Below the pieces are notes generated by a model that saw only the letters and a list, made by a program, of their open reading frames with translations, was not told where the DNA came from and made no database searches. The position numbers and the translations under genes were made by a program. Of a stretch of DNA of 12,332 bases, positions 7,175 to 12,332 are shown one piece after another. This DNA is from Lachnospiraceae bacterium UBA3643 (GTDB lineage: Bacteria; Bacillota; Clostridia; Lachnospirales; Lachnospiraceae): positions 1 to 12,332 of the forward strand of contig DFKO01000154.1 in assembly GCA_002373855.1 (NCBI GenBank). Direction: 5' to 3'. The stretch's first letter is position 1, and every line of letters begins with the position of its first letter.

Positions 7175-9154
7175 ATGAGTGACAGCAATCAGACCGTAAA
7201 CGATATGGTACTGCTAAAGCAGCTTGCAAAGCAGTATCCGACTATCGCCTCTGCGGCAACGGAAATAATAAATCTGAAATCAATTCTGAATCTGCCAAAC
7301 GGTACGGAGCATTTTCTCACCGATATCCACGGCGAGTATGAGCAGTTTAAGCATGTGCTGAAAAACGGCTCCGGTTCTGTACGCCGCAAGATCGACGAGG
7401 AGTTTGGCAATACTCTCCGTGAGAAGGAAAAACGTTCTCTGGCTACGCTCATATACTACCCTGAGGACAAGCTCTCCATGATCCTGGCTGAGGAGGAAAA
7501 TATCGATGACTGGTACAAGATAACACTCCATCGTCTCGTCCAGATCACAAAGAGAGTGGCATCTAAATATACGAGATCCAAGGTGCGCAAAGCCCTCCCT
7601 AAGGATTTTGCCTACATCATAGAGGAACTCATAACCGAAAAGGCAGAGGTGGAGGACAAGGAAGCATATTACAACGAGATCATCAATACCATCATCCGTA
7701 TAGGCAGTGCGAGGGAGTTTGTCATCGCCCTGTCAAAGCTGATACAGAGACTGGTAGTCGATCATCTCCATATTGTCGGAGATATTTTTGACAGAGGCCC
7801 CGGTCCCCATATCATCATGGATACACTGATGAATTATCATTCCCTTGATATTCAGTGGGGTAATCATGACATATCATGGATGGGAGCGGCAGCAGGCAGC
7901 CCCGCATGTATCATGAATGTCCTCCGGTTTGCCGTAAAGTACGGTAATCTGGCAACTCTTGAGGAGGGATACGGTATAAATCTGATACCTCTTGCGACAT
8001 TTGCCATGGAGACATACAGGGATACTGACTGCAGTGCCTTTGCGATCAGATACAACACTGATTACAATACCAAGGATCTTGACCTGGATATGAAGATGCA
8101 CAAGGCCATAACCATCATGCAGCTTAAACTCGAGGGCCAGCTCATATTGAGAAGACCCGAGTTTAATATGGATGACAGGCTCCTCCTTGACAAGATCGAT
8201 TATGAAAATAAAACCGTAAAGATCGGGGACAAGGTATACAAAATGAAGGATACCGATTTCCCGACAGTTAATCCCGATAAGCCATACGAGCTCTCGGATG
8301 AGGAAAATGTGGTGATAGAGCGTCTGCTCCACGCATTTACCCACTGTGAAAAGCTCCAGAAGCATGTAAGATTTCTTTATTCAAAGGGCAGCCTTTACAA
8401 AGTGCACAACGGCAACCTTTTGTATCACGGATGCGTGCCTCTTGAGGCTGACGGATCGTTCAGCGAAGTAAATGTTTCCGGCAAAAAAGTCAAGGGCAAA
8501 GCTCTTTATGATGAGCTGGAAAAATATGCGAGAAGGGCGTATTACTCAAAACATGATATACCCAAAAAGAAAAAGGGACTCGATGTACTCTGGTATTTAT
8601 GGTGCGGTCCCATGTCACCTGTATTTGGCAAGAGCAAGATGGCGACATTTGAATCATACTTTGTCGACGATGATGAGATAAAGCATGAGACAAAGAATAA
8701 TTATTACAAACTTTATGATAACGAGGATATCCTGAATCGTATACTTGAGGAGTTTGACCTCGATACAAATACGGCCCATATCATAAACGGTCATGTACCT
8801 GTGGAATTAAAGAAGGGCGAGACACCCCTTAAGTGCGGCGGCAAACTCCTTGTGATCGACGGAGGATTTTCAAGAGCATACCAGGACAAGACGGGTATCG
8901 CGGGATATACGCTGGTGGCCAGCTCCCACGGTATGTGGCTCATAGCCCACGAACCGTTTACGTCAAAGGATGCAGCCATAAAAAACGAGACCGATATCGT
9001 ATCGGACTCAATACTGGTGGAGAGCTATCCGGTGAGACATCATGTATCCGATACAGATGTGGGCAAGGAGATTACAGAGAGCATAGAGTTTCTCGAAAAG
9101 CTGTTAGAGGCATATCAGGACGGCTCATTAATAGAAAAAGCAAATGACAGATAA
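7175..9154 (+). CDS. fbp: Fructose-1,6-bisphosphatase, class III
   Basis: This enzyme hydrolyses fructose 1,6-bisphosphate to fructose 6-phosphate in gluconeogenesis. Class III is the large Firmicutes type, unrelated to the E. coli enzyme and built on a calcineurin-like metallophosphatase fold. The 659 residues match the family (B. subtilis about 670). Metal-site motifs are LTDIHGEY (D50, H52), GDIFDRG (202-208), GNHD (229-232) and GHVPV (H540). The latter is followed by CGGKLLVIDGGFSRAYQ and SSHGMWLIAHEPF. Two long insertions with predicted helices separate the motifs, as is usual for this class. The ATG lies 1 nt after the dapB stop, and its ribosome site is poor (CGGA close by, AAGGA 14 nt upstream). 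Translation is therefore probably coupled to dapB. Confidence 0.96.
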   Translation: MSDSNQTVNDMVLLKQLAKQYPTIASAATEIINLKSILNLPNGTEHFLTDIHGEYEQFKHVLKNGSGSVRRKIDEEFGNTLREKEKRSLATLIYYPEDKLSMILAEEENIDDWYKITLHRLVQITKRVASKYTRSKVRKALPKDFAYIIEELITEKAEVEDKEAYYNEIINTIIRIGSAREFVIALSKLIQRLVVDHLHIVGDIFDRGPGPHIIMDTLMNYHSLDIQWGNHDISWMGAAAGSPACIMNVLRFAVKYGNLATLEEGYGINLIPLATFAMETYRDTDCSAFAIRYNTDYNTKDLDLDMKMHKAITIMQLKLEGQLILRRPEFNMDDRLLLDKIDYENKTVKIGDKVYKMKDTDFPTVNPDKPYELSDEENVVIERLLHAFTHCEKLQKHVRFLYSKGSLYKVHNGNLLYHGCVPLEADGSFSEVNVSGKKVKGKALYDELEKYARRAYYSKHDIPKKKKGLDVLWYLWCGPMSPVFGKSKMATFESYFVDDDEIKHETKNNYYKLYDNEDILNRILEEFDLDTNTAHIINGHVPVELKKGETPLKCGGKLLVIDGGFSRAYQDKTGIAGYTLVASSHGMWLIAHEPFTSKDAAIKNETDIVSDSILVESYPVRHHVSDTDVGKEITESIEFLEKLLEAYQDGSLIEKANDR

Positions 9155-9163
9155 GAGGAAAAA

Positions 9164-9940
9164 ATGGAATTCAGACCATGCATAGACATTCATGACGGAA
9201 AAGTAAAGCAGATTGTCGGCGCTTCACTATCTGATAAAGGTGCAAAAGAAAACTTTGTATCCGGGCAGGATGCAGCCTTTTATGCGGACATGTACAGGGA
9301 AAAGGGCATAAAGGGTGGTCACATAGTAATACTAAACAGGGCAGGAACACCTGAGTACGAAAGCTCAAAGGCCCAGGCTCTAAAGGCTCTTAATGCATAT
9401 AAAGGCGGTCTCCAGATAGGCGGAGGCATAACAGCGGATAATGCAGGAGAGTTTCTTGATGCAGGTGCTGCCCATGTGGTGGTCACATCATATGTATTCA
9501 GGGACGGCATGGTAGATTATCAAAGACTGGCCGGTCTGACGGAAACAGTCGGCAGGGACAGGCTGGTCCTTGATCTGAGCTGCAGAAAGAGAGACGGGAA
9601 ATACTATGTCGTAACTGACAGATGGCAGAAGTTTACCGATACGGAGCTTAATCTTGAGACATTAAAGCAGTTTGAGAGATATGCCTCGGAATATCTGATA
9701 CATGCGGCTGATGTAGAGGGCAAAGTGTCCGGAGTGGAAGATGAGCTCCTCAAAATCCTCGGAGAGTACCGGGGGATTCCGGTCACATATGCAGGCGGTG
9801 TTAGAAATTTTGAAGATCTTGAAAAAATATATTCGATTGGCGCAGGCAGGGTCAACGTGACTGTAGGCAGCGCACTTGATCTCTTCGGAGGAAACATGAA
9901 TTTTGATAAAGTCCTTGAAATGTGTAATTTTAGGACTTGA
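9164..9940 (+). CDS. hisA: Eukaryotic-type phosphoribosylformimino-AICAR ribotide isomerase (HisA/His6-like)
   Basis: HisA performs an Amadori rearrangement of ProFAR to PRFAR in histidine synthesis. This 258-residue protein resembles the fungal His6 form far more than bacterial HisA. It shares CIDIHDGKVKQIVG near the N-terminus (D8), LQIGGGI (83-89), VVTSYVF, the long motif beginning DLSCRKRDG (137-145), the W-Q-T/D stretch at 154-159, LIHAADVEG (178-186), YAGGV and GSALDLFGGN. It should fold as a (beta/alpha)8 barrel, with D8, D137 and D183 as likely functional acids. An AAGAGG site overlaps the end of fbp, and the two genes are 9 nt apart, so they are cotranscribed. No other his gene is in the window. 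I infer the reaction from the family; a different substrate is possible. Confidence 0.9.
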   Translation: MEFRPCIDIHDGKVKQIVGASLSDKGAKENFVSGQDAAFYADMYREKGIKGGHIVILNRAGTPEYESSKAQALKALNAYKGGLQIGGGITADNAGEFLDAGAAHVVVTSYVFRDGMVDYQRLAGLTETVGRDRLVLDLSCRKRDGKYYVVTDRWQKFTDTELNLETLKQFERYASEYLIHAADVEGKVSGVEDELLKILGEYRGIPVTYAGGVRNFEDLEKIYSIGAGRVNVTVGSALDLFGGNMNFDKVLEMCNFRT

Positions 9941-9965
9941 CATTAAAGTATATATTTCATATTAT
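9937..9965 (+). promoter_or_regulatory. Predicted sigma-A promoter of rpsT, overlapping the hisA stop
   Basis: A consensus TTGACA (9937-9942) and TATTAT (9960-9965) are 17 bp apart, with A/T-rich spacer sequence. The hisA stop codon TGA (9938-9940) lies inside the -35 box. The predicted start near 9972 leaves a leader of almost 90 nt before rpsT. Confidence 0.75.
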
Positions 9966-9972
9966 ATGTAGG

Positions 9973-10018
9973 TATGTTTGAACGAAACTGTCCGTGTCCG
10001 GCTTTGATGTCAAACATA
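9973..10018 (+). promoter_or_regulatory. Stem-loop in the rpsT 5' leader
   Basis: TATGTTTGA (9973-9981) and TCAAACATA (10010-10018) are perfect 9-bp complements closing a 28-nt loop. Inside the loop, CGAAA can pair with CTTTG, and there is a short tandem TGTCCG TGTCCG. The helix begins within a base or two of the predicted transcription start. No T-run follows, so it is not a terminator. It could protect the 5' end, act as a binding site for S20 autoregulation, or be a DNA operator. The structure is visible; its role is inference. Confidence 0.55.
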
Positions 10019-10059
10019 AGATATTAATAAAACGAATTATTTCACGGAGGTAAAAAGTC

Positions 10060-10323
10060 TTGGCTAATATTAAATCTGCAAAGAAGAGAATTCTGGTTAC
10101 TGAGACAAGAGCTGAGAGAAATAAGGCAATTAGATCGGGCGTTAAGACTATCGTAAAGAAAGTATACGCTGCAATTGAAGCCGGTGATAAGGATGCCGCT
10201 CAGGTTGCACTTAAGAATGCTATAAGTGCTATCGACAAGGCAACAAAGAAAGGTGTTTATCACAAGAACTACGCTTCAAGAAAGATCTCACGTCTTAATC
10301 TTGCAGTAAACAAGATGGCTTAA
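10060..10323 (+). CDS. rpsT: 30S ribosomal protein S20
   Basis: S20 binds 16S rRNA early in assembly of the small ribosomal subunit. The 87-residue, strongly basic, helical protein begins (M)[20 protein letters not shown] and ends [11 protein letters not shown], the standard S20 pattern. The start codon is TTG, placed 9 nt after CGGAGG (10045-10050). No ATG or GTG could give the conserved N-terminus. E. coli rpsT also starts with UUG, which matters there for low initiation and autoregulation. A double stop, TAA TAG, ends the gene. It has its own promoter, a structured leader and its own terminator. Confidence 0.96.
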   Translation: MANIKSAKKRILVTETRAERNKAIRSGVKTIVKKVYAAIEAGDKDAAQVALKNAISAIDKATKKGVYHKNYASRKISRLNLAVNKMA

Positions 10324-10351
10324 TAGTAAGTCAGTCTGAATGATATAAACG

Positions 10352-10386
10352 AAAAAACAACGGGCCCGTCATCCCGTTGTTTTTTT
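10352..10386 (+). terminator. Intrinsic terminator after rpsT
   Basis: ACAACGGG (10357-10364) pairs with CCCGTTGT (10373-10380) around an 8-nt loop. Flanking A and T runs extend the stem and give a T-tract up to 10386. It is a textbook terminator 28 nt after the rpsT stop. Confidence 0.92.
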
Positions 10387-10411
10387 GTCCCTGAATAAAA
10401 AATTTTATTAT

Positions 10412-10440
10412 TTTACTTTACCTTTAAAAAGTGGTATAGT
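10412..10440 (+). promoter_or_regulatory. Predicted extended -10 promoter of the cold-shock gene
   Basis: TATAGT (10435-10440) with an upstream TG (10432-10433) and a -35-like TTTACT (10412-10417) at 17-bp spacing. The start would be at about 10447, the first G of the following hairpin. Confidence 0.62.
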
Positions 10441-10446
10441 TACATA

Positions 10447-10463
10447 GGTTGCGAAAGCAAACC
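10447..10463 (+). promoter_or_regulatory. GNRA-capped hairpin at the 5' end of the csp mRNA
   Basis: GGTTGC (10447-10452) pairs with GCAAACC (10457-10463), with one bulged A, closing a GAAA tetraloop. The hairpin coincides with the predicted transcript start. An unstructured U-rich stretch and the ribosome site follow. It may stabilise the message or take part in temperature control; the role is inference. Confidence 0.55.
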
Positions 10464-10491
10464 GGATTTTTATTTTTTGGAGGTACTTAAC

Positions 10492-10695
10492 ATGCAAGGT
10501 ACAGTTAAGTGGTTTAACGCACAGAAAGGTTATGGTTTCATCTCAGTTGAGAACTCAGATGATATCTTTGTTCACTTCTCAGCTATCCAGATCGATGGAT
10601 ACAAGACACTGAACGAGGGTCAGAAGGTTGAGTTCGAAGTTGTAGACGGCGACAATGGCAAGCCTCAGGCTGCTAATGTCAAAGTTCTCGCTTAA
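10492..10695 (+). CDS. CspA-family cold-shock protein
   Basis: This is a 67-residue single cold-shock domain, the standard size. These proteins bind single-stranded RNA and DNA, melt mRNA structure and help translation in the cold. The start [18 protein letters not shown] is canonical. RNP1 is KGYGFIS (12-18) and RNP2 is IFVHF (25-29), and the surface aromatics W7, F8, Y14, F16, F26, H28 and F29 are present. The ATG at 10492 lies 8 nt after GGAGG (10479-10483). An in-frame TTG at 10477 overlaps that ribosome site and cannot be the start. The gene stands alone, with its own promoter and terminator. The sequence does not show whether it is cold-induced or constitutive. Confidence 0.96.
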   Translation: MQGTVKWFNAQKGYGFISVENSDDIFVHFSAIQIDGYKTLNEGQKVEFEVVDGDNGKPQAANVKVLA

Positions 10696-10729
10696 TCTGA
10701 TTGACATATTTTTAGTTTCGTTAAGCATG

Positions 10730-10758
10730 AAGGAACCGGTAAAACGGTTCCTTTTTTT
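10730..10758 (+). terminator. Intrinsic terminator after the cold-shock gene
   Basis: AAGGAACCG (10730-10738) pairs with CGGTTCCTT (10745-10753) around a 6-nt loop, followed by a T-run to 10758. It lies only 20 nt ahead of the next start codon, so that gene needs either read-through or a promoter I cannot see. Confidence 0.9.
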
Positions 10759-10777
10759 CTAAAAGACAGGATATATT

Positions 10778-11377
10778 ATGAATATACTTGCTTTATTAAA
10801 ATACAGCGCACTCATATCACTCGGAGTGATAATCATCATTCCCCTGATAGGGATGGTCATAAATTTTATTGTCATAATAATACTCAGTCGCATAATTCGT
10901 GGCAAACTGTATCTCTTTGTGGTCAATACACTTACGTTTCCGGGAGTCATGTATCATGAACTGTCCCATGCCCTCTTTGCTTTTATCACAGGAGCAAAGA
11001 TAGAAAAGATATCGCTATATCATAAGCAGGGCAATCAGCTTGGGTCGGTTGAAATAAAGACAAGGGGACCGTGGATAAACAGATCCATGCAGCTCTCGTT
11101 TTCAGCATGTGCCCCCGTTATAATGGGTCTCCTTGCAGAAGGTGTCATATTTTTTGTTTTTGCAAAAGTCGCATTGCCTGTGTGGGCTATGATATTACTC
11201 GGTTTTCTTGCATTTTGCATCTTGTTGCATATGGATATGTCGGGAGCTGATATAAAAGGATATTTAAAGGGAATAGTATTTGTCTTTTTCCTTTTCTTTG
11301 TAATCGCATTCCTGACACTATACGGTGGAAATATCGATATTCAGGATATGATACAGAGCGGTTTTAAATCGGTATAA
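10778..11377 (+). CDS. M50-like membrane zinc metalloprotease (putative)
   Basis: This 199-residue integral membrane protein has about four or five hydrophobic segments (roughly residues 8-38, 46-70, 107-130, 133-150 and 162-183). An HExxH zinc motif (YHELSHALFAF; H60, E61, H64) sits at the start of a segment, followed by a TGAKIEKISLYH stretch. That is the layout of M50B-like peptidases, which cut proteins within or near the membrane. A possible third zinc ligand is D153 or D158 in HMDMSGADIKG, although the usual PxxxLDGG motif is absent. The ribosome site is modest (CAGGA, 7 nt before the ATG). The gene follows the csp terminator directly and precedes a small membrane protein in the same direction. 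Substrate unknown; loss of catalytic function cannot be excluded. Confidence 0.72.
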   Translation: MNILALLKYSALISLGVIIIIPLIGMVINFIVIIILSRIIRGKLYLFVVNTLTFPGVMYHELSHALFAFITGAKIEKISLYHKQGNQLGSVEIKTRGPWINRSMQLSFSACAPVIMGLLAEGVIFFVFAKVALPVWAMILLGFLAFCILLHMDMSGADIKGYLKGIVFVFFLFFVIAFLTLYGGNIDIQDMIQSGFKSV

Positions 11378-11378
11378 T
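11373..11378 (+). promoter_or_regulatory. Possible -10 box for the small membrane protein gene
   Basis: A perfect TATAAT spans the stop codon of the M50-like gene. The -35 candidate 17 bp upstream (GATACA, 11350-11355) is poor. If used, transcription would start near 11385, which fits the downstream ATG at 11445 but not the one at 11382. Confidence 0.3.
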
Positions 11379-11444
11379 GATATGAAAAATAAAGTACAAG
11401 ATCCTAATATGAAATTGTCATATTGCGTGACGGAGGATGATTAT

Positions 11445-11849
11445 ATGAAAAAGAGAATAAAGGCATATCTGGCTTTTATAGATAAAATACTGGCAGGAGA
11501 GCTGCCGGTGACGGCTTCCTTTGATACAGAGGGTAATCATGGAACATTTGCGAAAAAAGATGTGGCACCGACGAGAAAGGAATATGAGCTGCTGCTGATA
11601 AGACATCTGGAGCAGATTGCGTTTTTCTCCCATGAGCGGCTGGTGCATCTGATAGTGATGGTGCTGTTTGCGGTACTGGCATTTACCGTATTTGTCATGA
11701 CTTATTTTGCGCCGAGCATAGGTCTGATTGTACTGTTTGCAGTCATACTCGTACTGCTGGTGCCCTACATCATGCATTATTACACACTGGAAAACGGTGT
11801 ACAGAAAATGTATAAACAATATGATGAAATAGTAAAGCGGATGAAGTAA
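11445..11849 (+). CDS. Small two-helix membrane protein of unknown function
   Basis: I do not recognise this family. The 134-residue product has a basic N-terminus (MKKRIKAYLAFIDKILAG), a polar stretch, two hydrophobic helices separated by a short turn (about 66-88 and 92-111), and a charged, lysine-rich C-terminal tail. Both ends probably face the cytoplasm. The start at 11445 is chosen because GGAGG (11432-11436) lies 8 nt upstream. In-frame ATGs at 11382 and 11409 would lengthen it to 155 or 146 residues but lack good ribosome sites. The 11382 start would lie 4 nt after the preceding stop, so it remains possible. The gene sits behind the M50-like protease gene and could encode a partner or substrate, which is speculation. 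Confidence 0.75.
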   Translation: MKKRIKAYLAFIDKILAGELPVTASFDTEGNHGTFAKKDVAPTRKEYELLLIRHLEQIAFFSHERLVHLIVMVLFAVLAFTVFVMTYFAPSIGLIVLFAVILVLLVPYIMHYYTLENGVQKMYKQYDEIVKRMK

Positions 11850-11867
11850 TTACTTCTCCGCTTTTTT
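11834..11867. terminator. Terminator hairpin centred on two abutting stop codons
   Basis: AAAGCGGA-T-GAAGTAA (11834-11849) pairs with TTACTTC-TCCGCTTT (11850-11864); the only flaw is a bulged T at 11842. T's run from 11862 to 11867 on the + strand. The symmetry axis falls between the + strand stop TAA (11847-11849) and the minus-strand stop, which reads TTA at 11850-11852. It looks a good terminator for the + strand gene and a weaker one for the minus-strand gene. Confidence 0.82.
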
Positions 11868-12332
11868 CTTATCACTCTTTGAGGTTTTACCTGATCTGGT
11901 TTCTTCTGCTTTTGATTTCCTGTTTGCGTAGTCATCAAGCATCTTTTCGATGATCAGTTTCTTTGTATATATATCAAATACAAGGAGGCAGATGAAGGAG
12001 AATACTTCAAGGAACTCCTTGTCCTCATCTTTAACATCCTTAAAGCATTTTGTGGACTCGGTATACTTGGCTCTGACGTCTTCTTTAAGTCTGTCGATGT
12101 AATCATCGCCAAGGTCTGCGACTTCATCATATATTTCCTTGATGGACAGGTCTCCGTCACTGCCGAAATACTTCTCCGTCAGGGGATTTAATATCCTCTG
12201 GATATCGTTGATGGAGAGGACATTCTTAAAATAATATATGAGTATGAGAACCAGGACGTGCTCCTTGGAATACTTCTTTTTAATGGGAGGAGGGAGCAGA
12301 TCATTCTTGGCATAATTGTTGATCATGGTCTT
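11850..12332 (-). CDS. DUF1836 family protein (N-terminus outside window)
   Basis: The stretch KTMINNYAKNDLLPPPIKKKYSKEHVLVLILIYY... matches my memory of DUF1836 (YkrK-like) proteins. In these, an N-terminal segment precedes a TMINNYVK-type motif. The frame stays open to the window edge, and the methionine at 12324-12326 aligns with this internal motif. The gene is therefore cut, not started, here; 160 residues are visible. The INNY...LLPPPIKKKYS...HV pattern resembles a MerR-like helix-turn-helix, so DNA binding is plausible but unproven. A hydrophobic segment lies near FSFICLLVFDIY, and the C-terminal tail is highly charged (lysine and glutamate rich, ending KKKAEK), probably disordered. 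It converges on the upstream membrane-protein gene with no gap between stop codons. Confidence 0.78.
   Translation of the reverse strand, partial: KTMINNYAKNDLLPPPIKKKYSKEHVLVLILIYYFKNVLSINDIQRILNPLTEKYFGSDGDLSIKEIYDEVADLGDDYIDRLKEDVRAKYTESTKCFKDVKDEDKEFLEVFSFICLLVFDIYTKKLIIEKMLDDYANRKSKAEETRSGKTSKSDKKKAEK

Noticed and set aside
7874..8365. 163-codon minus-strand frame inside fbp
   Set aside because: It is antisense to conserved fbp sequence, with no supporting promoter, ribosome site or homology.
10701..10730. TTGACA after csp as a promoter for the M50-like gene
   Set aside because: No acceptable -10 box lies 16-18 bp downstream, and the csp terminator follows immediately.
12324..12326. 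ATG as the true start of the DUF1836 gene
   Set aside because: The frame stays open to the window edge, and the preceding codons (Lys-Thr) continue the family's internal TMINNY-type motif, so the start is outside the window.
1..12332. Mobile elements, CRISPR array, tRNA or rRNA genes
   Set aside because: I looked for terminal inverted repeats with transposase, regular spaced repeats and cloverleaf or rRNA signatures, and saw none.

Overview
The window reads as a housekeeping stretch of a low-to-mid G+C Firmicutes chromosome. It is most likely from the family Lachnospiraceae (relatives of Butyrivibrio, Roseburia or Lachnospira). The clues are strong AGGAGG-type ribosome binding sites, TTGACA/TATAAT promoters, a lysine riboswitch on dapA, a class III fructose-1,6-bisphosphatase, a DUF1836 protein and a eukaryotic-type HisA. 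I placed the organism by recalling protein families, not by a search. I see no mobile element, CRISPR array, tRNA, rRNA or phage gene.

Left part (1-2000): the 3' end of thyA and a complete folA form a thymidylate/folate operon. It converges on a membrane-bound GGDEF diguanylate cyclase on the minus strand. The cyclase promoter and the typA promoter lie back to back around 1904-1979.

Middle (2000-9950): typA/bipA converges on the branched-chain aminotransferase ilvE, with a bidirectional terminator between them. The ilvE promoter and the dapA promoter are divergent, and their -35 boxes are only 11 bp apart. The dapA transcript starts with a complete lysine riboswitch (about 5154-5327). Its P1 strand, antiterminator and terminator overlap one another, so the switch can be read directly from the sequence. 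Then come dapA, an intrinsic terminator, dapB, fbp (starting 1 nt after dapB) and a eukaryotic-type hisA. This run joins lysine/diaminopimelate synthesis, gluconeogenesis and a histidine-pathway isomerase.

Right part (9950-12332): the rpsT promoter overlaps the hisA stop codon, and rpsT starts with TTG. A cold-shock gene with its own promoter and terminator follows. The rpsT and csp messages are both predicted to start at or very near a stem-loop. After them lie two poorly characterised membrane-protein genes: an M50-like HExxH protein and a small two-helix protein. A DUF1836 gene on the minus strand, cut by the window edge, converges on the small protein with no gap. The two adjoining stop codons form the centre of a terminator hairpin.

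I did not find a wholly new multi-gene system. The points most worth following are the riboswitch architecture and its downstream attenuator, the eukaryotic-type HisA beside fbp, the structured 5' ends of rpsT and csp, the stop-codon-centred terminator, and the uncharacterised M50-like/two-helix membrane pair.
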